From contig QCLI01000004.1 in NCBI GenBank assembly GCA_003214695.1, positions 1 to 64,000 on the forward strand: a stretch of 64,000 bases of DNA, given 5' to 3'. The translations under genes and the position numbers were made by a program. How positions within the stretch are numbered: position 1 is the stretch's first letter; the number at the start of each line of letters is the position of its first letter. Shown here one piece after another: positions 24,307 to 34,581 of this stretch. This DNA is from Prochlorococcus sp. AG-412-P08. GTDB taxonomy: Bacteria; Cyanobacteriota; Cyanobacteriia; PCC-6307; Cyanobiaceae. The notes beneath the pieces are model-generated. The model searched no databases. It had not been told where the DNA came from and was given only the letters and a program-made list of their open reading frames with translations.

Positions 24307-26925
24307 ATGGCTGATCCAACGGAACCCAATGGAGGTGTTCCAAGCGAGTTTGAAGACAGGATCATCCAGACAGACCTTCGCAACGAGATGTCGCGTTCCT
24401 ATTTGGAATATGCGATGAGTGTAATTGTAGGAAGGGCTTTGCCTGATGCTAGAGATGGTTTGAAGCCTGTTCATCGACGAATACTTTATGCAATGTATGA
24501 ATTGGGTTTAACAAGTGAAAGGCCTTATCGAAAATGTGCTCGTGTTGTAGGTGAAGTCCTTGGTAAATATCATCCACATGGAGATACAGCTGTTTATGAC
24601 GCACTTGTTCGGATGGCCCAAGATTTTTCTATGCAAATGCCTTTGGTAGATGGCCATGGCAATTTCGGTTCTGTTGACAATGACCCTCCTGCTGCAATGA
24701 GATACACAGAATCTCGATTGAGAGCATTGACTCAAGACAGTTTGTTAGAAGATATTGAATCCGAAACAGTAGACTTTATAGATAATTTTGATGGCTCCCA
24801 GCAAGAGCCGACAGTTCTGCCAGCGAGGATTCCACAACTGCTGCTAAATGGTTCTTCTGGCATAGCAGTTGGTATGGCTACAAATATACCCCCTCATAAT
24901 CTTGGAGAATTAATAGATGGATTGATGGAATTAATAGACAACCCAGATTTAACTGATAAAGAGGTTATGAGAATTATTCCTGGGCCTGACTTCCCGACAG
25001 GTGGTCAAATATTAGGAAGAAGTGGAATTAGAGAAACTTATTTATCAGGAAGAGGTTCTGTAACTATGAGAGGTGTTGCAGAAATAGAAACTCTTGAAAT
25101 TGCTGGAAGACCAGATAAAGATGCAATTGTAATAACTCAGCTTCCTTATCAGACAAATAAAGCTGCATTAATTGAACGGATTGCTTATATGGTGAATGAC
25201 AAGAAACTTGAGGGTATTTCTGATATCAGAGATGAAAGTGACCGTGATGGAATGAGGATAGTTATTGAGTTAAGGAGAGACTCTTACCCTCAGGTTGTGT
25301 TAAATAATCTTTTTAAATTGACTCCACTTCAGTCTAATTTTAGTGCGAATATGCTTGCTTTAGTTGATGGTGAGCCTATAACACTTTCATTATTGAAGAT
25401 GTTAAGAGTCTTTCTTGACTTTAGAGTAGAAACAATTGAGAAAAGGACAACTTACTTACTTAGAAAGGCTGAAGAGAGAAATCATATTCTTCTAGGACTC
25501 TTATTAGCATTGGATCAATTAGATGCAATAATCTCTTTGATTAGGTCTGCTTCTGATGCTTCAATGGCAAGAAAACAACTGCAAGAAATTCATGGACTAA
25601 CAGAGCTACAATCAGATGCTATATTACAGATGCAATTAAGAAGATTAACTGCTTTAGAATCTGACAAGATAAGACTTGAACATGAAGATTTACTATCCAA
25701 AATAACAGATTTTAAAGATATTTTATCTAATAAGATTAGGGTCTTCGAAATCATAAAATCTGAGTTAACAGTTATAAAATATAAATTCCGTCAGGATAGA
25801 AGGACTGAAATATTGGATTTGGGAAGTGGCCTTGAAGATATAGATTTAATTGCAAATGAGCGATCAGTTGTACTTCTTACAGAGACAGGCTATTTAAAAA
25901 GAATGCCTGTTAGTGAATTCGAGTCTACGAGTCGGGGTACAAGAGGAAAATCTGGGACTAGAAGTCAAGGTGAAGAAGAGGTTAAACTATTCATTAGCTG
26001 TAATGACCATGACAACCTTCTTCTATTTAGTGCACGAGGAGTTGTTTATACGTTGCCGGCTTATCGTGTCCCTCAATGTAGTAGAGCTGCCAAAGGAACG
26101 CCAGTTGTTCAACTTTTACCAATTCCTCGCGAAGAAGCTATTACATCATTGATCTCTGTGACTTCTTTTGATGATGACAATCATTTGTTGATGCTAACTA
26201 CAGGAGGTTTTATTAAGAGAACCCCTGTTTCAGCATTTAGTAAGATAAGGGTGAATGGCTTGATTTCTATAAATCTTGAGGAAGGAGACTCTTTGCGGTG
26301 GGTAAGATTAGCGGCATCAGGAGATAGTGTCTTAATTGGCTCTAAAACTGGAATGACAATTCACTTTCGTTTAGATGAAAGTGAATTAAGGCCATTGGGT
26401 AGGACAGCAAGAGGTGTTAGATCAATGAATTTACGTGAGGGTGATGCTTTGGTTAGCATGGACGTTTTGCCCAAGGATCTTGCTGATTGCATAGCTAGCA
26501 CTAATGAAGATGAAGCGATTGATTCAACTGCTGAATATGATGGCCCATGGATTTTAGTTGCTTCAGCTAATGGTCTTGGTAAGCGTGTCCCAGTAACGCA
26601 ATTTAGATTGCAAAAGAGAGCTGGAATGGGTTTAAGAGCAATTAAGTTTAGAAGCTCAACTGATGAGTTGGTGGGGCTTAAAGTTTTAGATAAAGGAGAA
26701 GAACTATTGTTGGTTAGTGAAAAAGGTGTGATTGTTCGAACAAGCGCTGACCTTATCTCACAACAGTCTAGAGCTGCTACTGGTGTTAGATTGCAGCGCC
26801 TAGATTCAGGTGATCACTTGGCGGAAGTTGTCCTGGTTCCACCCCAACAAGATCAACAAGAATCAAGTGAAGATTCTTCAAAATCTAATAATGATGCTGA
26901 AGTAGACAATATATCTATAGATTGA
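24307..26925 (+). CDS. gyrA: DNA gyrase subunit A
   Basis: The 872-residue type II topoisomerase subunit breaks and rejoins DNA and, with GyrB, introduces negative supercoils using ATP. The catalytic Tyr is residue 133 ([10 protein letters not shown]). The quinolone-region helix is at about 83-105 ([12 protein letters not shown], with Thr94 at the place of E. coli Ser83). The DNA-gate domain runs to about 500. The C-terminal beta-pinwheel starts with a GyrA-box-like [11 protein letters not shown] at about 539-549, followed by blades of the type [12 protein letters not shown]. The acidic C-terminal tail is typical. The stop overlaps the downstream crtL start by 4 bases. Confidence 0.97.
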   Translation: MADPTEPNGGVPSEFEDRIIQTDLRNEMSRSYLEYAMSVIVGRALPDARDGLKPVHRRILYAMYELGLTSERPYRKCARVVGEVLGKYHPHGDTAVYDALVRMAQDFSMQMPLVDGHGNFGSVDNDPPAAMRYTESRLRALTQDSLLEDIESETVDFIDNFDGSQQEPTVLPARIPQLLLNGSSGIAVGMATNIPPHNLGELIDGLMELIDNPDLTDKEVMRIIPGPDFPTGGQILGRSGIRETYLSGRGSVTMRGVAEIETLEIAGRPDKDAIVITQLPYQTNKAALIERIAYMVNDKKLEGISDIRDESDRDGMRIVIELRRDSYPQVVLNNLFKLTPLQSNFSANMLALVDGEPITLSLLKMLRVFLDFRVETIEKRTTYLLRKAEERNHILLGLLLALDQLDAIISLIRSASDASMARKQLQEIHGLTELQSDAILQMQLRRLTALESDKIRLEHEDLLSKITDFKDILSNKIRVFEIIKSELTVIKYKFRQDRRTEILDLGSGLEDIDLIANERSVVLLTETGYLKRMPVSEFESTSRGTRGKSGTRSQGEEEVKLFISCNDHDNLLLFSARGVVYTLPAYRVPQCSRAAKGTPVVQLLPIPREEAITSLISVTSFDDDNHLLMLTTGGFIKRTPVSAFSKIRVNGLISINLEEGDSLRWVRLAASGDSVLIGSKTGMTIHFRLDESELRPLGRTARGVRSMNLREGDALVSMDVLPKDLADCIASTNEDEAIDSTAEYDGPWILVASANGLGKRVPVTQFRLQKRAGMGLRAIKFRSSTDELVGLKVLDKGEELLLVSEKGVIVRTSADLISQQSRAATGVRLQRLDSGDHLAEVVLVPPQQDQQESSEDSSKSNNDAEVDNISID

Positions 26926-28151
26926 AATTGGAAAATTGTTCAGATGTATTAGTGATGGGAGCAGGACCTGCTGCCCTTTGTATTGCTTCTGAGTTGATTC
27001 AACAAGGTCTAGAAGTAAGTGCATTAGCCTCTCATTCACCAAAGGAACCTTGGCCCAATACTTATGGTATTTGGGCAGAAGAACTTGAATCTCTTGGGAT
27101 GGCTTCTTTGTTAGGTCATCGTTGGGAAAATACTGTTAGTTATTTTGGACATGGAAAGGATGAAGAAGGAGCTATTCCAACTTCCCATAATTTTGATTAT
27201 GGTCTTTTTGATCAAGCAGCTTTTCAGAAGGCATTATTAGATAGATGTGAAAACCTAGATTGGGCAATAGAAACAGCAAAAAATATTGTATTTGTAGATA
27301 AAATTACAGAGGTTTTATGCACTTCTGGCAATAAGTATCGAGCGCGAATAGTTATTGATGCTAGTGGTCATAGGAGTCCTTTCATAAAAAGGCCATATCA
27401 AGGCAAGGTTGCTCAGCAAGCAGCATATGGCGTTGTCGCTCGGTTCAGTGCCCCACCAGTTAATAGTAATCAATTTGTTCTTATGGATTTTAGATCTAAT
27501 CATTTAACTGAACAAGAATTAAAAGAACCACCTTCCTTTCTTTATGCTATGGACTTTGGTCAGGATTTATTTTTTGTTGAGGAGACTTCACTTGCCTGCT
27601 ATCCCCCTGTCTCATGGGATACATTGAAAAATCGTTTAATGGCTAGGCTCTCTAGCCGTGGAATAGCAATAAAAGAAGTCTCTCATGAAGAATATTGTTT
27701 ATTCCCAATGAATTTACCTTTGCCTTATCGAAATCAACCCTTACTTGCTTTTGGAGGTTCAGCAAGCATGGTGCATCCAGCTTCTGGTTATATGGTCGGG
27801 GCTCTTTTGAGACGAGCGCCTGAACTTGCAAAGAAATTGTCAGAATGTATGTCTATAGAACCAGCATTGGATTCCGAAAAGTTGGCGCAAAAAGGTTGGA
27901 ATGTTTTGTGGACTACTGAACTTGTTCAAAGACATCGTTTATATCAATTTGGTCTAAAACGCTTAATGAGCTTTGATGAAGCTCTCTTGAGAAGTTTCTT
28001 CGCGACATTTTTTAGACTTCCTAAAGATGATTGGTCAAGATTCTTGGCGAACACCCTTCCATTTCACAAGTTGATTTTTGTGATGTTAAGGCTGTTTGCT
28101 ATTTCACCTTTAAAAGTAAAGTTAGGGATGATTGGAATTGTTATTCTTTAA
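26922..28151 (+). CDS. crtL: Lycopene cyclase, CrtL type
   Basis: The 409-residue FAD/NAD(P)-dependent enzyme cyclises lycopene ends to carotene. The dinucleotide-binding motif is [17 protein letters not shown] (about residues 9-25). Plant-type cyclase motifs include [24 protein letters not shown] and [20 protein letters not shown]. Prochlorococcus carries a CrtL-b and a CrtL-e paralogue; the gyrA-linked copy is the beta cyclase as I recall, so beta-cyclase activity is inferred. The start is TTG, overlapping the gyrA stop by 4 bases. Its end overlaps the convergent GH57 gene by 11 bases. Confidence 0.93.
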   Translation: MKLENCSDVLVMGAGPAALCIASELIQQGLEVSALASHSPKEPWPNTYGIWAEELESLGMASLLGHRWENTVSYFGHGKDEEGAIPTSHNFDYGLFDQAAFQKALLDRCENLDWAIETAKNIVFVDKITEVLCTSGNKYRARIVIDASGHRSPFIKRPYQGKVAQQAAYGVVARFSAPPVNSNQFVLMDFRSNHLTEQELKEPPSFLYAMDFGQDLFFVEETSLACYPPVSWDTLKNRLMARLSSRGIAIKEVSHEEYCLFPMNLPLPYRNQPLLAFGGSASMVHPASGYMVGALLRRAPELAKKLSECMSIEPALDSEKLAQKGWNVLWTTELVQRHRLYQFGLKRLMSFDEALLRSFFATFFRLPKDDWSRFLANTLPFHKLIFVMLRLFAISPLKVKLGMIGIVIL

Positions 28152-29727
28152 TTCTTAGATCGCTTTGGTATTTCTTCCAATCATTAGCATGTATCAGAGG
28201 GAAAATACAATCTTCTTTTTCAAGTTCTATTAATTTTGATTGAGGTAATTCTTGTTCATTATCTAATGAATTGATCAAAAGCCAGAATCTTGTTAAATGT
28301 CTATGTATTCTTTCCTTAGCAAGTTCTGTTGTCGTTCCGGCCTTTAGAATAAAACTCCAATCTGAAGATTGTGATAGAAGTAATTCTCTACCAGCTTGTT
28401 GAATAACTCTTAACTCAAATTCATTTTTAACACCATTGTTGCACCTTTGAATCATTGACTTTCCTGCTTTACTCCATTCTGGGATAAGCCAGGAATTACT
28501 CTCATTAAGCCAGTATTTGTGGAAGCCCCCTTGCCCCCAGCTAGATGGACATGGCTCACATAATTGTATTCTAGGATTTTCTTTTAATACATCATTTAAT
28601 TTGGTAAATTCAATATTCTGTTCTCCAGATTGCTTAAAGAGCTCAGATAAAAATCTTGGTCCCTCAAACCACCAGTGGCCAAAAAGTTCTGCATCGAATG
28701 GTGCAACTAACAGAGGTTCCTGATTAATAGCTTTAAAAAGATTATTAAATTGAAGTTTTCTTCCTAATAAGTATTCTTTTGCATGCTCTTTTACTTGTAT
28801 GTTTGCTTTTTCAGCTTTGTAAAAAGCTTTATCTTTAAGAGGGATGTTTTGGGCTGTAACTTTGTTAAGTTTTAAGCCTAATGGTCTAGGCTCTTCAATC
28901 CCTATTTTTCTTAAAGCTTCTATTGGAAGATCCCAGCCTAGATCACGATGGAATTCCCTATACTTTGAATTTCCTGGGTAGCCCTGTTTTGAGGACCATA
29001 CAGGCAGGGTTGAATCACTATCCCTCCCAAAAAAAGCAACTCCATTTTTGGTGCAAATTGGAGCATATATACCGTATTTAGGCCTAGGTTTAGCGTGAAG
29101 GACACCATGCCCATCAAGTATTGAATAGCGAAGACCATTGGCCACCATTATTTTGTCTAAACCTTCGAAGTATGCACACTCAGGCAGCCAAATTCCTTGA
29201 GGATTAACTCCAAAGAAACGTATATGTTCTTTAACTGCAGTGGATAGTTGAGCAAAGACACATTCAGTGTTTTCTCTTAATAGAGGGAGATATCCATGGG
29301 TTGCAGCACATGTAAGAATATCAATAACATCAGCCTCCATCAAATCTGAGAATCTCTTAATTAGATTGCCTTTACATGCATACCAATCAGATAGCTGAAT
29401 GCTTATATTGTCTGCCAAGGAATTGGCAGAATCTACTTGATCCTTGTTAACTTTTTTTAGGATATTTAACCTTGTTTTTAACCAGTAAGGGAATCTATCT
29501 TTTAGGTCTTGATCATTAAGAAGAGAAAGCAGCGTTGGCGAAAGCGAAATAGTTAGCTTTGGATTTTGATTATTTGCGCTAGAAGAATCTTCAAGGACCC
29601 TAAGGAGAGGTAGATAACATTCCATCAGAGCCTGGAAGAACCAGTCTTCTTCTAATGAGCCAGGCTTGTTTGACCTCACGTATGGGAGGTGAGCATGGAG
29701 TACTATTGCCAGTTTGCCTTTTCTCAA
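28141..29727 (-). CDS. Glycoside hydrolase family 57 protein (branching-enzyme-like)
   Basis: The 528-residue cytosolic GH57 protein begins LAIVLHAHLPYVRS, the first conserved GH57 motif. The predicted catalytic nucleophile Glu lies in GIWLPECAYFEG (about residue 190) and the acid/base Asp in APFDAELFGHWWFEG (about residue 350). The C-terminal helical domain carries WLNESNSWLIPEW, as in GH57 glucan branching enzymes. It likely acts on alpha-1,4-glucan in glycogen metabolism together with MalQ; branching versus amylase activity is not settled by sequence. It is convergent with crtL, overlapping by 11 bases. Confidence 0.9.
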   Translation of the reverse strand: MRKGKLAIVLHAHLPYVRSNKPGSLEEDWFFQALMECYLPLLRVLEDSSSANNQNPKLTISLSPTLLSLLNDQDLKDRFPYWLKTRLNILKKVNKDQVDSANSLADNISIQLSDWYACKGNLIKRFSDLMEADVIDILTCAATHGYLPLLRENTECVFAQLSTAVKEHIRFFGVNPQGIWLPECAYFEGLDKIMVANGLRYSILDGHGVLHAKPRPKYGIYAPICTKNGVAFFGRDSDSTLPVWSSKQGYPGNSKYREFHRDLGWDLPIEALRKIGIEEPRPLGLKLNKVTAQNIPLKDKAFYKAEKANIQVKEHAKEYLLGRKLQFNNLFKAINQEPLLVAPFDAELFGHWWFEGPRFLSELFKQSGEQNIEFTKLNDVLKENPRIQLCEPCPSSWGQGGFHKYWLNESNSWLIPEWSKAGKSMIQRCNNGVKNEFELRVIQQAGRELLLSQSSDWSFILKAGTTTELAKERIHRHLTRFWLLINSLDNEQELPQSKLIELEKEDCIFPLIHANDWKKYQSDLRIKE

Positions 29728-29813
29728 GTTCTAAAAACAGATTTGTTGAATTTAGGATCTTATAGAAATCTAGTTAGAATAAAAACATTATTGAATTAAT
29801 AAAGGAAATTTCA

Positions 29814-31424
29814 ATGGCCAAGGATCCAGGCCGAGTTCTTATATTTGATACAACACTAAGAGATGGTGAGCAATCTCCAGGTGCGAGCTTAAATTTGGAA
29901 GAGAAATTGGCTATTGCTCAGCAGCTTGCAAGATTGGGGGTAGATATCATAGAGGCTGGATTTCCTTTTGCAAGTCAAGGGGACTTTAAAGCTGTGCAGA
30001 GAATTGCTGAACAAGTAGGCGGAGTAGATGGCCCTATAATTTGTGGTCTTGCTAGAGCATCATCGGCGGATATTAAAGCTTGTGCTGAGGCGATTTCGCC
30101 AGCACCTTGTAAACGTATTCATACTTTTATTGCTACAAGTGATATTCATTTAGAACACAAACTTAGAAAGACACGGGGAGATGTTCTCAAGATTGTTCCA
30201 GAAATGGTTCATTATGCAAAATCCCTCTGCGATGATGTTGAGTTTTCTTGTGAAGATGCTGCAAGAAGTGAACCTGAGTTTTTATATCAAGTAATAGAAA
30301 GTGCAATTAAAGCAGGAGCTGGAACTATAAATATTCCTGATACTGTTGGCTATACAACCCCAGCTGAATTTGGAGAGTTGATTCTTGGCATTAATAAGAA
30401 TGTTCCTAATATTGATGAAGCTATTTTGTCAGTGCATGGTCATAACGACCTAGGACTTGCTGTAGCAAATTTTCTAGAAGCAGTAAAAAATGGTGCGAGA
30501 CAACTTGAATGCACTATCAATGGTATTGGAGAAAGAGCCGGAAATGCTGCTTTAGAGGAGTTGGTAATGGCACTTCATGTAAGGAGAAGATATTTCAACC
30601 CTTACTTTGGTAAGAAATCAGAGAGTCCTACTCCTTTGACTGCTATACGCACAGAAGAAATCACTAAGACTTCAAGGTTAGTCTCTAATCTTACTGGCAT
30701 GATTGTTCAGCCTAATAAGGCAATTGTCGGAGCTAATGCTTTTGCTCATGAGTCCGGAATTCATCAAGATGGAGTCTTAAAAAATCGCTTAACTTACGAA
30801 ATTGTAGATGCAAAAACTGTTGGACTTAGTGATAACAGAATATCTCTTGGGAAATTGAGTGGAAGGAGTGCTGTTCGAGCAAGACTTGAGGATCTTGGTT
30901 ATGACCTTACGAGAGAAGACCTAAACGATGCTTTCGCAAGATTTAAGGATTTAGCTGATCGTAAAAGAGAAATTACCGATAGAGATCTTGAAGCAATAGT
31001 TAGTGAACAGGCAATGCAACCAGACTCGCGCTTTCAGCTTCATTTAGTACAGGTTAGTTGTGGAAATGCATTAAAACCAACTGCCACAGTAACTATTACT
31101 GATCAGGATGGATGTGAGAAGACAGCTGTCGCTCTAGGCACTGGACCAGTAGATGCGGTTTGCAAGGCTTTAAGAGATTTAACTTGCGAGCCTAATGACT
31201 TAATTGAATTCTCAGTAAAGTCGGTTACAGAAGGAATTGATGCTCTTGGAGAAGTTACAATTCGGCTTAGACGTGATGGGAAGATTTTTTCAGGACACTC
31301 AGCCGATACTGATGTTGTTGTAGCTGCTGCTCAGGCTTACATAAATGCCCTTAACCGACTTGTTTCTTCAGTCAAGAATTCTTCTATTCATCCACAAGAT
31401 GATGTTGTAGAGGCAAAGATTTAA
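29814..31424 (+). CDS. leuA: 2-isopropylmalate synthase
   Basis: The 536-residue enzyme condenses acetyl-CoA with 2-ketoisovalerate, the first leucine step. The catalytic TIM barrel starts [13 protein letters not shown] (residues 11-23). Metal-binding His residues lie in [16 protein letters not shown] (about 203-205). [14 protein letters not shown] and HESGIHQDG are also conserved. The C-terminal LeuA dimer domain (about 395-520) provides leucine feedback. Length is normal. It is a monocistronic plus-strand gene divergent from GH57 and is followed by a 10-bp hairpin. Confidence 0.98.
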   Translation: MAKDPGRVLIFDTTLRDGEQSPGASLNLEEKLAIAQQLARLGVDIIEAGFPFASQGDFKAVQRIAEQVGGVDGPIICGLARASSADIKACAEAISPAPCKRIHTFIATSDIHLEHKLRKTRGDVLKIVPEMVHYAKSLCDDVEFSCEDAARSEPEFLYQVIESAIKAGAGTINIPDTVGYTTPAEFGELILGINKNVPNIDEAILSVHGHNDLGLAVANFLEAVKNGARQLECTINGIGERAGNAALEELVMALHVRRRYFNPYFGKKSESPTPLTAIRTEEITKTSRLVSNLTGMIVQPNKAIVGANAFAHESGIHQDGVLKNRLTYEIVDAKTVGLSDNRISLGKLSGRSAVRARLEDLGYDLTREDLNDAFARFKDLADRKREITDRDLEAIVSEQAMQPDSRFQLHLVQVSCGNALKPTATVTITDQDGCEKTAVALGTGPVDAVCKALRDLTCEPNDLIEFSVKSVTEGIDALGEVTIRLRRDGKIFSGHSADTDVVVAAAQAYINALNRLVSSVKNSSIHPQDDVVEAKI

Positions 31425-31425
31425 A

Positions 31426-31454
31426 ATTACCTAATCTAGAATTAGGTAATTCTT
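31426..31454 (+). terminator. Possible terminator after leuA
   Basis: ATTACCTAAT (31426-31435) pairs perfectly with ATTAGGTAAT (31441-31450) around a 5-nt loop, 2 bases after the leuA stop codon. Only a short T-rich tail (TCTTG) follows, so termination may be partial. Confidence 0.5.
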
Positions 31455-31518
31455 GTCTATGCACTTTATCTCTATAGGGTTATAGTTTCTATTGGTGTTT
31501 GTTCCTTAGGAGGTCATA

Positions 31519-31734
31519 TTGACAATAAAAGCTAGTGTTTATAGGTTGGTTGGCCATGATGGATTGCCCCATCCAGTGCTAGATACACCTTATGATTCAA
31601 TGGACGCTGCCATTAAAGCAGCAAACAGTTGGTCTGCTAATAAAAACAACCTTGGTCATTTGCTAAGTGATACTTCTCTAGGTATTGAAGTATTGACTTC
31701 TAATGGCTCATGGAGAACGGTTCAGTATTCGTAA
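31519..31734 (+). CDS. Small soluble protein, unknown
   Basis: The 71-residue protein has mixed alpha/beta character (KASVYRLVGHDGLPHPVLD, then a helix MDAAIKAANSW, then IEVLTSNGSWRTVQYS). The start is TTG at 31519. It is supported by an exceptionally good Shine-Dalgarno AGGAGG at 31508-31513 with 5-base spacing. There is no membrane segment or known motif. It is separated from leuA by a hairpin and so may be independently expressed. Confidence 0.75.
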   Translation: MTIKASVYRLVGHDGLPHPVLDTPYDSMDAAIKAANSWSANKNNLGHLLSDTSLGIEVLTSNGSWRTVQYS

Positions 31735-31966
31735 TCAAGCCTTTAAATTAAATTTTTAAGATTTATAAGAACATATCTCATTAAAACAACTAATAGGAAT
31801 TGGAATGTTTTCTTATTCAATTGCCTGAATTGCTCTTAGCTTAAAGGTTTTAAATTTTAAACTTGTTTATTTGCTTTTTAGTTTTTACGATAGTTTCAAT
31901 CACTTATTCTAATATGATCAAAGTAGTTTTTTTAGTTATTTTTAGTTGATATTACCTGCAATTTTT

Positions 31967-32359
31967 ATGAGTACAGGTTTTCGTGGTTATTGGTCACTTT
32001 CATGGCTAGGCCTTCTCTCAAATGTTATAGCACTGCCATCGATTGCTTATGTTTTAAGCTCAGAAACCTCATTGCAAATAGCTAATTTAAGTATTGCCAT
32101 TAGCCTTGCTTGGCCCTCAGCAATTGTTGGGATAGTTGCTTCTGCTGGACTCCTAGCAGAAAGAAGATGGGGGATAATAATGTCTATAGTCTCGACATCA
32201 ATGGTTATCGCTGCTGCCTTACCATATGGAATTATTCGCTTGCTATTAGAGAACGATCTTTTTGGCTTAAGTGGAATTTGCTTAATAATTGCGATTCTTA
32301 ATTTACTTGGTTTAATTTATTGGGTTTTGCCAGTACATAGAAGAAATATAAGGCTTTAA
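31967..32359 (+). CDS. Four-helix membrane protein, unknown
   Basis: From the ATG at 31967 the protein is 130 residues with four predicted membrane helices (about 12-30, 38-60, 65-88 and 98-118) and a basic tail HRRNIRL. The frame is open from a TTG at 31946, adding 7 residues. There is no family motif. It lies in the cytoplasmic or thylakoid membrane. It is a lone plus-strand gene convergent with the HD-domain gene. Confidence 0.65.
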   Translation: MSTGFRGYWSLSWLGLLSNVIALPSIAYVLSSETSLQIANLSIAISLAWPSAIVGIVASAGLLAERRWGIIMSIVSTSMVIAAALPYGIIRLLLENDLFGLSGICLIIAILNLLGLIYWVLPVHRRNIRL

Positions 32360-32407
32360 TTGTTATTTAGAAATCAGTATCTTTAGACTTCTATAATTGA
32401 AAAATAC

Positions 32408-34510
32408 TTAGGCAGGGAAAAAAGATTTTTTTGAGAACATTGGATATTTTATTCTTCTGTGTCGCATCCTTTTCCACACAGAAATAAAAGCATTAATTAT
32501 TAGTTCTATTTCTGCTCTTGATAGACAGCTATCAAGAAGTTGGCCATCTAACTGTCGTGATTCAATGATTCGTCTGATTGCTAAATTAGCCTTGACCTCA
32601 TCTGTTGATAAATCCAATGATCTAAGTGATGCCTCACATCCATCTGCAAGCATTAAAATAGCTGTTTCTTTTGATTGTGGAATTGGTCCTTTATAGCGGA
32701 ACGATTTTTCAGGAACATTAGGATTTTTCTCCCTAGCCTTATGAAGAAAAAATCCCATTTTTAATGTTCCTTGATGCTCAGGTATGAAATCGGCTATTGG
32801 GGTGGGCAGACGATGTCTTTTGGCAAGCTTTAAGCCTTCGTCTACGTGAGCTTGTAAAATTTCTGCGCTTGTGAAGGGATTATTAAGTTCATCATGAGGA
32901 TTAATTCCATTTTCTTGATTCTCTATAAACCACTCTGGAGCATGAAGCTTCCCAATATCGTGATAAAGCCCTCCTGTCCTTATAAGATCTACATCTGCCC
33001 CAATACTTCTAGCACCTTCTTCAGCTAGGCTACATATCATTAGAGTGTGCTCAAAAGTACCTGATGCTTCTCTTGATAATCTTCTAAGTAAGGGTCTTTC
33101 TTGGTCTGCAAGTTCTAGAAGGCGTGCTCTAGTTAATAAACCAAAGGTATTTTCAAGAATAGGTAAAATTAAAATAGTAATCATTAACATTGCTCCTAGT
33201 ACTAATGCTTCTGTTATCAATATTTCTGAATTTGGTGCCAATCTCCCCCAAGCACTGTTAGAAGGCGTTAACTCTGTTTCTAATAAGACCCATTCCAGTA
33301 AAAGAGCACTAAATGGCAGCAAAACTGCTATCTGAAGTAACTGAGCTCTATTCCTCATTCGACCGCCTTGAAATGCAACGATAGAAGCTGTAATAGCAGC
33401 AATTATTAATCTTCCTTCTCCTATTCCACTTACAGATACTGGCCACAATAAACTTCCAACTGACATCCATGCTAATGCTGATAATGTGCCAATTCCCTGT
33501 GAAAGCAACAGTGTTGGGGGAACAAGTATTTGCAAAGGACTAATTGCTGCTCCAAACCAACTTTTAGCGATTTGTGCAAAAAGTAGTAAAACAAGGGCTA
33601 ACAATGCATGTCTAGATTTAAGTGAAGGCTTCTCTCTCCTCATTATTAATATTAAGATTGAGCAACTAACTATTGCTTCACTAAAGCTAAAGAACCACTC
33701 CATTGGCTTTGGACTTCTACTTATAAGTCCAAAGTAATCAAGAACGTCATATCTTTTTTGTGTAATAGGCTCACCCTTCTGAATTATTAAGTCTCCTTTT
33801 TTTACATCTATATTCGGTATTCCTTGCTTGGTGATTAATTCTTCAAGCAATTGTTGGCTCCGACCAGGATCATGGCGTAGGTTGCTTTTCCCGTAAAAAG
33901 TATTTGCAATTAACTTACTTCCTATAGTTATAGCAGGATTTTCTATCTCAGATCTTGATAAATGAAAAGAAGCTGATTCTATAAGTTGATCATTAGCTAA
34001 TGTCTTGATAATACCTTGACTAAGCATTCTTTCAGCCAAAGAAATAATTTCTTTGTTCCATATATTTCTTTTTGCTTTTGATTGAATTGTTATCCAATTT
34101 CTTTCTTGAATGGATAAATTTATAGGTCCTATGCGATCGGAGTCATTGCTTTCAGCTACTAGTTCTAACTCCTTAAGCTGTTCTATTAACTCTTGCTTTA
34201 GTTTTAGTGATTGACTCTGATCAATTATTTGTACTGAGGTTCGCGGTATGAGATCAGATCTTTTTTGTTGAAGTGCGGCACTGTCAATTACTTGAGCATC
34301 TTTGGGCGCTATAGCATCAAATGTGGATAAATCCCCTGGCTTTAAGTCAGGAACAGCTAATAGTTTGTAACTAGATATAATTGCTATTAAGAGACAGATT
34401 ATTATTAGTGTCGTCTTGTTAGCAATTGACCAAGGCATTAGAGCCCTTGCTGGTGACTGGCTTATTAACCAGTTTCTCCAAATGCTTTTTAAGCTGGGAA
34501 TTTTTGGCAC
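32408..34510 (-). CDS. 7TM-HD phosphodiesterase, PgpH family (probable c-di-AMP hydrolase)
   Basis: The 700-residue protein has the PgpH layout. An N-terminal membrane helix (about 28-50) is followed by an extracytoplasmic 7TMR-HDED region (to about 290), seven membrane helices (about 290-480) and a cytoplasmic HD domain. The HD motif is GGLYHDIGKLHAPEW, with further metal residues in HVDEGLKLAKRHRLP, DFIPEHQGTL and ILMLADGCEASLRSL. PgpH proteins of Firmicutes cleave c-di-AMP; by family this one is a likely partner of CdaA, which starts at 63557. The start is GTG. Confidence 0.88.
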   Translation of the reverse strand: MPKIPSLKSIWRNWLISQSPARALMPWSIANKTTLIIICLLIAIISSYKLLAVPDLKPGDLSTFDAIAPKDAQVIDSAALQQKRSDLIPRTSVQIIDQSQSLKLKQELIEQLKELELVAESNDSDRIGPINLSIQERNWITIQSKAKRNIWNKEIISLAERMLSQGIIKTLANDQLIESASFHLSRSEIENPAITIGSKLIANTFYGKSNLRHDPGRSQQLLEELITKQGIPNIDVKKGDLIIQKGEPITQKRYDVLDYFGLISRSPKPMEWFFSFSEAIVSCSILILIMRREKPSLKSRHALLALVLLLFAQIAKSWFGAAISPLQILVPPTLLLSQGIGTLSALAWMSVGSLLWPVSVSGIGEGRLIIAAITASIVAFQGGRMRNRAQLLQIAVLLPFSALLLEWVLLETELTPSNSAWGRLAPNSEILITEALVLGAMLMITILILPILENTFGLLTRARLLELADQERPLLRRLSREASGTFEHTLMICSLAEEGARSIGADVDLIRTGGLYHDIGKLHAPEWFIENQENGINPHDELNNPFTSAEILQAHVDEGLKLAKRHRLPTPIADFIPEHQGTLKMGFFLHKAREKNPNVPEKSFRYKGPIPQSKETAILMLADGCEASLRSLDLSTDEVKANLAIRRIIESRQLDGQLLDSCLSRAEIELIINAFISVWKRMRHRRIKYPMFSKKSFFPA

Positions 34511-34581
34511 AGGATATTTGTAGCCCTTTATAAAGTTAGCGATCTATTGGCAGCATGCCGTATTCAATTTAATTTGTTCTT

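Noticed and set aside
33045-33335. 96-codon ORF antisense to the 7TM-HD gene
   Set aside because: Shadow frame opposite the HD domain and membrane helices; no start signal or family match.
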